Shown piece after piece: positions 34,120-42,869 of a DNA stretch of 64,000 nt. The notes beneath the pieces are model-generated. The model ran no database searches and had not been told where the DNA came from. It worked only from the letters and a program-made list of their open reading frames with translations. Positions within the stretch are counted from its first letter, which is position 1. Every line of letters begins with the position of its first letter. The stretch covers positions 1 through 64,000 of the forward strand of contig NZ_FOZS01000004.1 in assembly GCF_900116205.1 (NCBI RefSeq). Reading direction: 5' to 3'. Source of the DNA: Halostagnicola kamekurae. Lineage in GTDB: Archaea > Halobacteriota > Halobacteria > Halobacteriales > Natrialbaceae. A program made the translations under genes and the position numbers.

Positions 34120-35907
34120 CTATCTCACCAGGCGTTCGCGGTCGTCGCTGTACTGAAAGCCATAGCCTTCGAAGGCTCGTTTTGCCTGTTCGACATCGAG
34201 TGTATCCGATCCTTCGGACCTTGTTTCATCACTCTTGCGGAAAAAGGGCGCGTAGGGCGCGGTTCCGTCCCACTCGAGTTCCTTGGGTGTCCACTCGTCC
34301 GTAACCGGAGTGACGATCGGTGTGGCGTATCCGCCAAACACGTCAGAAACGATCATCTCCCGGTCGATCAAACCTGCAACGACTTTCCGGAAGTTCGGAT
34401 TGCTGAAGGGGGCATTCCGGACGTTGAACCCGATGTGATAGAACTGCCACGACTGCGGTTCGACGAGCTCGAGGGCGTCGTCGGTGATCTCGCCGATCTC
34501 AGAGATTGCCATCGGCATCGCCGTCATATCCCTGGGTTGGGTTGCGCTTTCACCACTGAGGCCCCTCAGGACTAGCCCGCTGTTGAGTGCTACTTCGAAA
34601 CGGATCTCGTCGGCGGACGGCTCCGGGAAATCGACGGTATCGCGGGTCGTGAAGTGTCGGTCAAACCGCTCGAGTCGGAGCCGCTCGCGCTGTTCCCGTT
34701 CGACGAAGGCATACGGGCCGCTACCAATCGTTGAGATTCCATCCTCACTCACTATACTCCAGGTGCCCTGAATGGGGTTTTGACCGTTCTCGAGGCGCGT
34801 CTCGACTTCAGGCTTCCAGACGTGTCTCGGAAGGATCGGGATCGTGAGCGCGCGTTCTGCGACATCGGCGTGTGCATCGACTTCGATCTCGACGGTCTGT
34901 CCGTCGAGGACGCTGGTGCTCTCGACGATGTCGATCAGTCCGCGATGTCTGGGTGCCGGCGATCGAACACCCTGTTCGTCTCCGAGCGATGTGTCCGCAA
35001 AGAATTCGTAGGTGAACTCGATATCCTGTGAGGTGACCGGTTGTCCGTCGTGAAACTGACAGTCAGGCCGGATAGTGACGGTCGCGGTCGATTCGTCCCA
35101 CTCCCACGATTCGGCGAGCCACGGACGGAACGACCCCCCGTTCGGAACCGCCAGCGAATCGTACAGCAGATCGATTATCGTCCCCTGATCGCGTTGGGTT
35201 GCAGCGAGCGGGTTGAGATTCCGCGTCGGTCGGGTATCAGTGATAATCCCCCGCAGGATTACGTCCTCTCCATCGTCCCATTCGTGTTCGATCGGCTCGA
35301 GTCCGAGATAGCCCAGTTTCCGGCCGAGCGGGTGCTCACTCCAACCGTCGAATCGATCGGTTCTGACGACTCTGCGGTCGTCTGTCCGGCAGATCGGAAC
35401 AATCGGGTGGGCCTGTGCGATCCGGGTGAGGAGGTCGGTGATCGCCTCCGTTCGTTCGTCGCCGTCCATCGAACGCTGTCGTTCGAGCAAGTCGTCGACT
35501 TCGAGGTTCGTAAACCCGTAGGGGTTTTGCCAACCCGCTTCCGGATCGTACGTCGAGTGGAATAGTTCGTACAGATAGTCCGGATCTGAACCACCGTGTC
35601 GGCTGGCGACAAAACAATCGAAGTCGTGCTCGAGTAAGACTGCGCGGAGCAGTTGGGATCGAGATCGCGGTTCGATCGTGGCATTGATCCCGACCGCACT
35701 GAGGTTTTTTTCGAAGGTGCGAGCAATCTGACTGCTCCGCCGATCGTTATCCGCCGGCAGCGTGAGAATCGTTACGGACATCTGCTCGGGCGAATCGTTC
35801 GTGAGTACTCGGCGTATCGCAGTGCCGCCGACTGCACCGGCTACCACACCCCCACCGGCGATCAGCGCCGAACGTCTGCTTACCCGTTTATCCAGTTTAT
35901 CGGACAT
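34120..35907 (-). CDS. Family-5 solute-binding protein with circularly permuted domain order
   Basis: A 595-residue exported protein. Residues 8-31 form a Tat signal (SRRSALIAGGGVVAGAVGGT) without a lipobox Cys. Residues 44-205 correspond to what is normally the C-terminal third of peptide/nickel binding proteins: VTILTL, ARTFEKNLSAVGINATIEP, FVASRHGGSDPDYLYELFHS, YGFTNLEVDDLLERQRSMD. Residues about 215-490 then give the normal N-terminal lobe (RNLNPLAATQRDQGTIIDLL, RPWLAESWEW, CQFHDGQPVTSQDIEFTYEF). The end, FNVRNAPFSNPNFRKVVAGL up to EQAKRAFEGYGFQYSDDR, is where a standard protein would continue into VTILTL. It is co-transcribed with a PAP2 enzyme and has no permease or ATPase beside it. 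Ligand unknown. Confidence 0.85.
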   Translation of the reverse strand: MSDKLDKRVSRRSALIAGGGVVAGAVGGTAIRRVLTNDSPEQMSVTILTLPADNDRRSSQIARTFEKNLSAVGINATIEPRSRSQLLRAVLLEHDFDCFVASRHGGSDPDYLYELFHSTYDPEAGWQNPYGFTNLEVDDLLERQRSMDGDERTEAITDLLTRIAQAHPIVPICRTDDRRVVRTDRFDGWSEHPLGRKLGYLGLEPIEHEWDDGEDVILRGIITDTRPTRNLNPLAATQRDQGTIIDLLYDSLAVPNGGSFRPWLAESWEWDESTATVTIRPDCQFHDGQPVTSQDIEFTYEFFADTSLGDEQGVRSPAPRHRGLIDIVESTSVLDGQTVEIEVDAHADVAERALTIPILPRHVWKPEVETRLENGQNPIQGTWSIVSEDGISTIGSGPYAFVEREQRERLRLERFDRHFTTRDTVDFPEPSADEIRFEVALNSGLVLRGLSGESATQPRDMTAMPMAISEIGEITDDALELVEPQSWQFYHIGFNVRNAPFSNPNFRKVVAGLIDREMIVSDVFGGYATPIVTPVTDEWTPKELEWDGTAPYAPFFRKSDETRSEGSDTLDVEQAKRAFEGYGFQYSDDRERLVR

Positions 35908-36143
35908 TATTTACACTTGTGAGAATTCGACAAGAGAGATTCGAATACGATGAGTCTCGGCGCCACTATCATAGTTACCAACGTATGTCAAGGCGCGTAA
36001 TCAAAGTAATACCGCACAGAGCGATGTTCATTTAGTGTGATGGGCTTCAAACTGAACCGTATTGAAATTTATGGGGTGTCTCGAAAACGCATAGCGTTCG
36101 TGTGGGCGCATGAAATCCCGCGGACTCAAGGGCGTCACAGCGA

Positions 36144-36362
36144 TCACGCATCGTCCTCGAGCAATCCCATATCGTCGGCGACCAGATCGGCCAGCGAATC
36201 CGCGACGTCCGGGTCGACGACCGCTCGTTGCCGACCGTCGTGCAATCGATCGTTGTGCCCAGCGAGCGTTTCCGCTAACTCCGACAGCGGGACTCGGGCC
36301 GTCGTCTCGCACTGATCGCACACGATCGGCACGCGGGGCCCGCCTTCGTCATCGTTGGCCAT
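36144..36362 (-). CDS. Small CxxC haloarchaeal protein
   Basis: A 72-residue acidic protein with a single CxxC motif (PIVCDQCETTARVPLSELAE). One CxxC cannot complete a zinc site, so it may dimerise or use His35/His41 (GHNDRLHD). The C-terminal half is helical and strongly acidic (DVADSLADLVADDMGLLED). Such small zinc-finger-like proteins are common in haloarchaea, and many have unknown roles. It is divergent from arfC, with a 96-base gap. Confidence 0.65.
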   Translation of the reverse strand: MANDDEGGPRVPIVCDQCETTARVPLSELAETLAGHNDRLHDGRQRAVVDPDVADSLADLVADDMGLLEDDA

Positions 36363-36458
36363 AGTCGATCGGTCCTTGCGCGGTGGCCGACAAAACCTCC
36401 CCGATTTGTCCCGCTACGGGACACGGGATTCTTTACCGAACGCGTTAGAGAAACGAGT

Positions 36459-37121
36459 ATGAACGTCGTCGTCAACGCCGCGATGAGCGCGGACGGAAAG
36501 CTGTCCTCGAGACGCCGCGAGCAGGTCACCATCAGCGGGAGCGAGGACTTCGAACGCGTCGACCGGCTCCGGGCCGACAGCGACGCCGTCGTCGTGGGTA
36601 TCGGAACGGTGCTGGCCGACGATCCGCGCCTCACAGTCAAAGACCGCGACCGGCGTGAACGCCGACTCGAGAACGGCGAGCCGGCGAATCCCGCGCGCGT
36701 CGTGGTCGATTCGAACGCCCGAACCCCGCCGGACGCGCGGATCGTCGACGAGCAGGCGGAGACGTACCTCTGTGTCAGCGAGAACGCCCCGGTCGAACGG
36801 CGGATGAACCTCTCCGATCGAGCGACGCTGGTCACCGCGGGGGAAAAACGAGTCGACCTGCTGCGGGCGTTCGCAATGCTCCAGCAAAACGGGCTCGAGC
36901 GACTGATGGTCGAGGGCGGCGGCGAACTCATCTTCTCCCTGCTGGAAAACGGTCTGGTCGACGAACTGACCGTCTTCGTCGGTCCACAGATCATCGGCGG
37001 ACGCGACGCCCCGACGCTCGCCGACGGCGACGGGTTCGTCGAGAACTTTCCCGAACTCTCACTCGAGGAACTCGAGAAGGTGGACGACGGCGTGTTACTG
37101 CGTTGGACGGTCCAGTACTGA
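36459..37121 (+). CDS. arfC: 2,5-diamino-6-(ribosylamino)-pyrimidinone 5'-phosphate reductase
   Basis: A 220-residue RibD C-terminal-type reductase. The archaeal enzyme reduces the ribosyl side chain to ribityl with NADPH in riboflavin biosynthesis. MNVVVNAAMSADGKLSSRRR, then DAVVVGIGTVLADDPRLTVK (substrate loop), and LMVEGGGELIFSLLENGLVD with VFVGPQIIGGRDAPTL (NADPH pocket) are conserved. There is no deaminase domain, as expected for the archaeal pathway. It is a single gene followed by msrA with a 113-base gap. Confidence 0.92.
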   Translation: MNVVVNAAMSADGKLSSRRREQVTISGSEDFERVDRLRADSDAVVVGIGTVLADDPRLTVKDRDRRERRLENGEPANPARVVVDSNARTPPDARIVDEQAETYLCVSENAPVERRMNLSDRATLVTAGEKRVDLLRAFAMLQQNGLERLMVEGGGELIFSLLENGLVDELTVFVGPQIIGGRDAPTLADGDGFVENFPELSLEELEKVDDGVLLRWTVQY

Positions 37122-37234
37122 CCGCTCGATCCCGAACGCACCAACCGATGACGTGGTCCCAATCACACCACTGACGTACCGTCCCGAACGCACCGACCCG
37201 TCACACCTTTCCTCGTCGAACGCCGAGTACGAGT

Positions 37235-37762
37235 ATGGCCCGAGCGACTTTCGGCGGCGGTTGTTTCTGGTGTGTCGAGGCGGCGTTCGAACAACTCGAG
37301 GGCGTCGAATCGGCGACGTCAGGCTACGCCGGTGGCGATACCGAGAACCCCTCCTACCGGGAGGTATGTACCGGACGGACCGGACACGCCGAAGTCGTCC
37401 AACTGGAGTACGATCCGGGGACCGTCGGCTACGACACGCTACTGGAGGTGTTCTTTACGATCCACAATCCGACGACTCGCGACAGGGAAGGACCCGACGT
37501 CGGCTCGCAGTACCGGTCCGCGATTTACGCCCACGACGAGGATCAACTCGAGCGCGCGAAGGCGTTCGTCGAGGCACTCGAGGCCGAGGAGGCCTACGAG
37601 GACCCCATCGTAACGGAGATCGAACCGCTGGAGACGTTCTACGAAGCAGAGCAAAAACATCAGAACTACTTCGAGAAGAACCCGAACGACGCGTACTGTT
37701 CGATGCACGCCGCGCCCAAAATGGAGAAGGTTCGCGAGCGGTTCGAGAAACAGAGCGCGTGA
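37235..37762 (+). CDS. msrA: Peptide-methionine (S)-S-oxide reductase
   Basis: A 175-residue enzyme that repairs oxidised methionine in proteins. The catalytic motif GGGCFWCVEAAFEQLEGV has Cys10 as nucleophile and Cys13 as possible resolver. GYAGGDTENPSYREVCTGRT binds the substrate, QYRSAIYAHDEDQ is the conserved core, and EQKHQNYFEKNP lies near the C-terminus. The length and motifs are normal for cytoplasmic MsrA. The ATG at 37235 is the only start giving the full domain. Confidence 0.96.
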   Translation: MARATFGGGCFWCVEAAFEQLEGVESATSGYAGGDTENPSYREVCTGRTGHAEVVQLEYDPGTVGYDTLLEVFFTIHNPTTRDREGPDVGSQYRSAIYAHDEDQLERAKAFVEALEAEEAYEDPIVTEIEPLETFYEAEQKHQNYFEKNPNDAYCSMHAAPKMEKVRERFEKQSA

Positions 37763-37909
37763 GCGCGCCTCGCACGACTGGTCTCCGAATCACCATCATA
37801 TTTACTACACATACTAGTTACTGTCGGAGTTCAGATAGTAGTTCAGGACGCTCGCGAGTGAAACACAAGAGACGTATCAGGACGTGAACTCACCCGAAAG
37901 AAAGTATCG

Positions 37910-38458
37910 TCAGGAATCGCCGTACTCGAGATACTGGCGTCCCTCCTCGGTTTCGGCGAGGATGTCGTCGAAGATCGCCGCTTCGGTCTGGAACTTGTGA
38001 ACGCTGTGGAGCATCGTGTTGTGGAACCCTGAGAGGAGATCGCCGTGCGTTTTGAAGAACTCGTGTACCCATCGCTCCATCTGATCGTTCGTCCTGAACT
38101 GAGCGATGCAATGCCAGTGATAGTTGCTGTCTGCGGTGAAAAATACGAGAATGTGCGGATCGTTCATCAGGTCTTCGTAACACGACCGCCAGTGGTCCTC
38201 GAAGTTGGGGAAATTAAACGAGATTCGGAACTGATAATGGCGAAATATCTCCCGGTTCGGGAGAATCGTTTCCCGAAAGATCTCTTCTTCGGACAATGTC
38301 CGAAGGATCTCGTTTATTCGGTTGTGTGAGAGGGTAATTCCGTACTCCGACTCGAGAACCTGGCTGAGTTTCCGGGTCGATGCCGTCGGGTTATCGACCC
38401 TCGCTTTGAGGATGACGATATCCCGTGGAGAGACGTCAAACGATTCGTCGTCTACCAT
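37910..38458 (-). CDS. Lrp/AsnC-like winged-helix regulator
   Basis: A 182-residue protein. Residues about 8-60 form a winged helix (SPRDIVILKARVDNPTASTR, LSHNRINEILRTLSEEEIFR). The remainder has alternating beta and helix segments with HYQFRISFNFPNFEDHWRSC and HILVFFTADSNYHWHCIAQF, like the RAM-type sensing domain of Lrp proteins but divergent and aromatic-rich. HWHC could form a metal site. The ligand is unknown. It lies between msrA and the thioesterase gene, facing away from the latter, which it might regulate. Confidence 0.7.
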   Translation of the reverse strand: MVDDESFDVSPRDIVILKARVDNPTASTRKLSQVLESEYGITLSHNRINEILRTLSEEEIFRETILPNREIFRHYQFRISFNFPNFEDHWRSCYEDLMNDPHILVFFTADSNYHWHCIAQFRTNDQMERWVHEFFKTHGDLLSGFHNTMLHSVHKFQTEAAIFDDILAETEEGRQYLEYGDS

Positions 38459-38654
38459 TATCGTCTACGTGGGAGAGTCGTCGTAAAAAGGTATCTACAC
38501 CTGTAGCTTCACGCCGGTCAAAGAGCTCGTCAGTGTGTTCATACCATTTTCGCATATAGATACATTATATGATATTCTTGGAACAGAGATATGTGCCAGG
38601 CCGGCGAGGATGACACTACATTTATATTGAGTCGAAAGTACCAATCTAGCATCG

Positions 38655-39068
38655 ATGAGTTTTACGCGAACCTGGACAGTGCGGTTTTCGGATACGGACC
38701 CGTTCGGCATCGCTCACTACCCGCGAATGATCGACGCGATTCACGAATCGTCGGACATGCTAATGGAATCGATCGGATGGCCGTTCTGGCAGCTGTCCCA
38801 AGAGGAAGGGTTCGGGCTACCGCTCGTCTCGATGGACTTCGACTTCGTCGGACAGGTCAACGCGGGTGACACGGTCGAGATCGAAGTGACGCCGACGGTC
38901 GGCGAAACGAGCGTTCAGTTCGAGTACACGGCTACCCACGACGGCGAAGTCGTGTTCAACGGCTCCGAACACCGCGTCTGCGTTCCGGTCGGCGAAGACA
39001 GCGGAATGGAAGTACCCGACGGGTTGCGAACGGCACTGAAAACCGTCGACACGCGGTACGACGAGTAG
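38655..39068 (+). CDS. Acyl-CoA thioesterase (4-hydroxybenzoyl-CoA thioesterase family)
   Basis: A 137-residue single hotdog-fold protein. MSFTRTWTVRFSDTDPFGIA followed by HYPRMIDAIHESSDMLMES is the 4HBT/YbgC pattern, in which the Asp in DTDPFG is catalytic. GFGLPLVSMDFDFVGQVNAG and the later strands complete the hotdog core. The substrate cannot be deduced. It is divergent from an Lrp-like regulator, with a 196-base AT-rich gap. Confidence 0.87.
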   Translation: MSFTRTWTVRFSDTDPFGIAHYPRMIDAIHESSDMLMESIGWPFWQLSQEEGFGLPLVSMDFDFVGQVNAGDTVEIEVTPTVGETSVQFEYTATHDGEVVFNGSEHRVCVPVGEDSGMEVPDGLRTALKTVDTRYDE

Positions 39069-39494
39069 TTCAAGCAACTTAGTATGCATTGAGCACAGCT
39101 TGCGTTGTTGTATCGGTGGTTTTTGCGACTTTGAGGATCTGAAAGAGCTAATTCCTTCGTTGGTGGTGGCGGCTTGCACGGGCTTGTTCACGGAGTGTCG
39201 CAGATCTCCTTGAGATGGTGTTACGATGAACACGAATATAATTATAAATACTTTCCATGAATGTATCACCATAATCTATTGGATTCGTCCATATTTCGGC
39301 TCACTCGGTGCAACACTCATTCTTTACCCATCAAAAACAGAAATTAGTGCAAATATAGGAATGTTGAGATGTGAGTGTCGTGCGATTATAGCAGAGAGTA
39401 GTAAAACGGAGTCTTTTGCCCAAAAACCGTCGGCCAAGTCGCTAATAGTTTCTAATCGGTACAAAAAAGGACCTCCGGAAGATCACAGAAACTA
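39069..39494. other. AT-rich region with no recognised gene
   Basis: The stretch after the thioesterase has lower GC than its surroundings. On the minus strand, about 39080-39230 gives broken peptide-like sequence that could be a transposase remnant, but I cannot identify it. A weak 89-codon frame leads into the protease gene and is listed separately. Confidence 0.35.
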
Positions 39495-39495
39495 A
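39226..39495 (+). CDS. Doubtful small reading frame coupled to the protease gene
   Basis: An 89-codon frame beginning MNTNIIINTFHECITIIYWI, with one hydrophobic helix, a Cys-x-Cys (RCECRA) and a basic tail. It ends exactly at the start of the M48 protease gene with a TAATG overlap at 39493-39497, which would fit translational coupling. Codon use is AT-rich and not haloarchaeal, and no family is recognised, so it may be chance. Confidence 0.2.
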   Translation: MNTNIIINTFHECITIIYWIRPYFGSLGATLILYPSKTEISANIGMLRCECRAIIAESSKTESFAQKPSAKSLIVSNRYKKGPPEDHRN

Positions 39496-40469
39496 TGCAT
39501 AGATCAATTGAACAATCACTCGCACTTCGGATGGGACTTTCTCTGTCGCTGTTGCTGATAGCTACTGGAGGATTTATTGGGATGATCTGGGGTGTCTTTG
39601 TCGCCATTCTTCTTTTGGCTCGAGTATCTCTCTCTACAGCCATGATACTCTCAACCGTTCCGGCGCTCATAGTGCTTCTGTGGATCATTATCGTCGAGTA
39701 TCGTGACGGCGTGACGATTGAACAGGGGGCGACTGCTACCCCAGTAACCGCCAAAGAACGTCCTCCCCTCCACGCTACGGTAAACCGAGTTTCATCGATT
39801 CTCAATGTACCAACGCCGACAATCGCGATTTCGGACAGTCAAGTGCCCGAAGCGATGGTTGTCGGCGTTCGACCAACGAACAGCCGACTCATCCTTTCGG
39901 AGGGAACGCTTGAAGCGCTCAACGAAGATGAACTCGAAGCCGTAATCGCTCACGAACTGGCACACGTGAAAAATTACGATGCCTCCGTAATGACGGTCAT
40001 TTCAGTACCGGTAGCCCTCGCGGATGGGCTTGTTGCTCGGGCACGGGAGTTAGCACGACATCGCGGCGACCTCGCCATCGTACTCGGCGCTGTCGGCCTC
40101 GTGGGGGTGGCGGTCACGCAAGCAATTACCTCTGTTTGTTCCCGAACGCGAGAGCTCGCAGCGGATCAAGCTGCCGTCGAAGTACTCGGATCAGGTGCAC
40201 CGCTTGCGAGCGCACTCCTAACGTTGGATCAGCGAATCAAACAGGCACCATCCCAGGATTTGCGAGATGTTCATGCAGTATCATCGCTCTCAATCCTCCC
40301 ATTTGAGAGGTATGACCGGGATCTACCATCGGGATATTGGGAGGAAGTTAATGTCAATCCATTTTTGGGATTTGTTCGAAAACCAGTGTCCCAGTATACC
40401 TCATGGGTATTTCGTACACACCCAACTACTGAAAAGAGACTCCAATTACTGTCTGAGCTTGAGGAGTGA
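39495..40469 (+). CDS. M48-family membrane metalloprotease (HtpX-like)
   Basis: A 324-residue protein. Two hydrophobic helices (about 14-42 and 46-67) precede the catalytic domain, as in HtpX. IAHELAHVKNYDASVMTVIS (151-170) holds the zinc motif HExxH (His153, Glu154, His157), and SRTRELAADQAAVEVLGSGA supplies the third, glutamate ligand. VPEAMVVGVRP is the conserved loop before it. HtpX-type proteases degrade damaged membrane proteins. The coding sequence is AT-richer than neighbouring metabolic genes, suggesting acquisition or relaxed codon bias, although the enzyme looks complete. Confidence 0.87.
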   Translation: MHRSIEQSLALRMGLSLSLLLIATGGFIGMIWGVFVAILLLARVSLSTAMILSTVPALIVLLWIIIVEYRDGVTIEQGATATPVTAKERPPLHATVNRVSSILNVPTPTIAISDSQVPEAMVVGVRPTNSRLILSEGTLEALNEDELEAVIAHELAHVKNYDASVMTVISVPVALADGLVARARELARHRGDLAIVLGAVGLVGVAVTQAITSVCSRTRELAADQAAVEVLGSGAPLASALLTLDQRIKQAPSQDLRDVHAVSSLSILPFERYDRDLPSGYWEEVNVNPFLGFVRKPVSQYTSWVFRTHPTTEKRLQLLSELEE

Positions 40470-40715
40470 TCGATACTCATTCGATAAAACGTATCGAAGC
40501 GAATTCAGAACAATGAGGGGAAATGAGGGCGTAGTCGACGAATCCACTGCCACCGCTCAGAATGGTGGATTTATTTGGTCACGAAAACCGAACTCTTCCA
40601 CTTCAACACCTTTGATCTACTAACCTTCCCTGAGGCCGTCTAGTGATTCAACGTAGCCAACGATAGTGACCAAAAGACAAGAGTATTAACGCTTTAGGCC
40701 AATTCCGAGTACACC

Positions 40716-41870
40716 ATGGACAACAGTCCGCGGTCAGTTACACCTGTGGGAGACGTGGGTGTCGATCCCCTCTCACAGGGCGACCTCGAGATCGACACCT
40801 ACCAAGTGGTCCGCCCGGACGGGACGTTCGACTCCGATCGGGTACCGGACGTAGACGACGAGTCGCTTCGAGACCTCTACCGGTGGATGCTCGTACAGCG
40901 GCTGTACGACGACCGCGCAACCAAACTCCAGCGTCGGGGGAAACTCGGGACGGTCGCGTCCGGACGCGGACAGGAAGCGGCCATCGTCGGCAGCGGCTTT
41001 TCGCTCGCGAAACAGGACTGGATCTTTCCGTACGGGCGGGAAGCGGCTGCCTTGTTGATGCACGGACTGTCGTTGCGCGACCTGTTGTTGTACTGGCGCG
41101 GCATCGAAGACGCCTCCCGGATGAACGGCGCGAACGTCTTCGGACTCGCCATCTCGATCGGCTCTCACATCCCGCTCGCGACCGGCAAAGCCTGGGGGAT
41201 GCAACTGGCGGACGAATCGGCGATCGCGTTCGCGAACCTCGGTGACGGCGCGACCTCGACGGGCGCGTTCCACGAGGGCATGAACCTCGCGGGCGTCCTC
41301 GAGGTTCCGGCCGTCTTCTTCTGTCAGAACAACCAGTACGCGATCTCGCTGCCGTTCGACGGACAGACGAAGGCTAACACGGTTGCACAGAAGGCGCTGG
41401 CGTACGGAATCGACGGGATCCGCGTCGACGGCAACGACGTACTCGCCGTCTACAACGCCGTCTCGAAAGCTCGAGAGCGGGCCCTCGAGGGCAATCCCGT
41501 GTTAGTCGAAGCGGTGACCTACCGCCGCGGCGCCCACACGACGAGCGACGACCCGACGCGTTACCGAGACGACGAGGAAGTCGAGGCGTGGAAAGACCGC
41601 GACCCGCTCGAACGCTATCGGTCGTTCCTCGAGAAGACCGGCCGCTGGGAGGGGATCGACGAGGAAGCGATCCGCGAGGACATCGACGCGAAATTCTCCG
41701 ACGCCGTCGAGGCGGCCGATGCGTTCGAAGAACGCGACGTCGAGGAAATCTTCGACTACCTCTACGAAGAGATGCCGCCGGAGCTCGAGCGCCAACTCGC
41801 GGACTTCGAAGCGCTGCTCGAGGAGCGACCCGAGCTGTACGACCACATCGAACGACGACCGAAGGGGTGA
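40716..41870 (+). CDS. pdhA: 2-oxoacid (pyruvate-type) dehydrogenase E1 component, alpha subunit
   Basis: A 384-residue thiamine-diphosphate enzyme subunit. FANLGDGATSTGAFHEGMNL followed by VPAVFFCQNNQYAISLPF is the TPP motif (GDG...NN), with DGIRVDGNDVLAVYNA downstream. VEAVTYRRGAHTTSDDPTRY is the conserved loop of E1 alpha. With the beta subunit it decarboxylates a 2-oxoacid and passes the acyl group to the E2 lipoyl arm. The true substrate (pyruvate or branched-chain) is not determined by sequence, and physiological roles of haloarchaeal complexes are unsettled. It is followed six bases later by pdhB. Confidence 0.92.
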   Translation: MDNSPRSVTPVGDVGVDPLSQGDLEIDTYQVVRPDGTFDSDRVPDVDDESLRDLYRWMLVQRLYDDRATKLQRRGKLGTVASGRGQEAAIVGSGFSLAKQDWIFPYGREAAALLMHGLSLRDLLLYWRGIEDASRMNGANVFGLAISIGSHIPLATGKAWGMQLADESAIAFANLGDGATSTGAFHEGMNLAGVLEVPAVFFCQNNQYAISLPFDGQTKANTVAQKALAYGIDGIRVDGNDVLAVYNAVSKARERALEGNPVLVEAVTYRRGAHTTSDDPTRYRDDEEVEAWKDRDPLERYRSFLEKTGRWEGIDEEAIREDIDAKFSDAVEAADAFEERDVEEIFDYLYEEMPPELERQLADFEALLEERPELYDHIERRPKG

Positions 41871-41876
41871 GCCAGT

Positions 41877-42845
41877 ATGAACGCCACAATCATCGAAGCC
41901 ATCAACGACGCACTACACGAAGAGATGACAACCGACGAGAAGACCGTCGTCTTCGGACAGGACGTCGCCGAATCCGGCGGCGTCTTCCGGGCGACCGAGG
42001 GCCTGCTCGAGGAGTTCGGCGCCGATCGCGTCCTCGATACGCCGCTTTCGGAGATCGCCATCGTCGGTGCCGCCACGGGCCTCGCGACCCACGGCTATCG
42101 GCCGATCGCCGAGATCCAGTTCTCGGGCTTCCTGCCGCCCGCGTTCGACCAACTCGTGACGAACGCCAGTCGCATTCGCTGGCGCACTCGCGGCGAGCTC
42201 ACCGCCCCCATGGTCGTTCGGACACCCTACGGTGCCGGCGTCCGCGCACTCGAGCACCACTCCGAGAGTCTTGAAGGAGCTTATGGACATATCCCCGGCC
42301 TGAAACTCGCGATCCCTTCGACGCCCCACGACGCGAAGGGGATGCTCATCAGCGCCATCCGGGATCCCGATCCGGTCCTGTTCATGGAGCCCAAACACGT
42401 CTATCGCTCGATCCGCGAGGAGGTTCCCGAGGGCTCCTACACTGAGCCACTCGGCGAGGCAGCGGTGCGACGAGAGGGCGAGGACCTCACCGTGATCTCC
42501 TGGGGCGCCATGATGCACAACACCCTCGAGGCGGTCGACGAACTCGAGGGCGTCGACGCCGACGTGATCGACCTTCGGACGATCTCGCCGTTCGACAAGG
42601 AGACCGTCCTCGAGTCGGTCGAGAAAACGGGTCGATGTGTCGTCGTCCATGAGGCGGCCAAAACTGGCGGCTTCGGCGCCGAAATCATCGCCACCATCAA
42701 CGACGAGGCCCTGATGTACCTCGAGGCACCCGTCAACCGCGTCACCGGTTTCGACGTGCCCGTGCCGCTGCTCTCGATGGAAGACTACTACATCCCGCAC
42801 CCGCCGCGGATTGCGGCGGCCATCGAAGAAACGCTCGAGTACTAA
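41877..42845 (+). CDS. pdhB: 2-oxoacid dehydrogenase E1 component, beta subunit
   Basis: A 322-residue subunit completing the E1 heterotetramer. MNATIIEAINDALHEEMTTD is the normal N-terminus. KTVVFGQDVAESGGVFRATE, EIQFSGFLPPAFDQLVTNAS and YGHIPGLKLAIPSTPHDAKG are conserved family blocks. VIDLRTISPFDKETVLESVE and VHEAAKTGGFGAEI form the C-terminal transketolase-type domain. It is on the same strand as the alpha gene, separated by six bases. Downstream it meets the leftward E3 gene tail-to-tail with a gap of 24 bases. Confidence 0.93.
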   Translation: MNATIIEAINDALHEEMTTDEKTVVFGQDVAESGGVFRATEGLLEEFGADRVLDTPLSEIAIVGAATGLATHGYRPIAEIQFSGFLPPAFDQLVTNASRIRWRTRGELTAPMVVRTPYGAGVRALEHHSESLEGAYGHIPGLKLAIPSTPHDAKGMLISAIRDPDPVLFMEPKHVYRSIREEVPEGSYTEPLGEAAVRREGEDLTVISWGAMMHNTLEAVDELEGVDADVIDLRTISPFDKETVLESVEKTGRCVVVHEAAKTGGFGAEIIATINDEALMYLEAPVNRVTGFDVPVPLLSMEDYYIPHPPRIAAAIEETLEY

Positions 42846-42869
42846 GTGGATCGGTTCGGCTCGATATCC

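Noticed and set aside
39080-39230. Possible transposase remnant on the minus strand
   Set aside because: Peptide pieces are in different frames and match no family that I can name, so the identification is unsupported.
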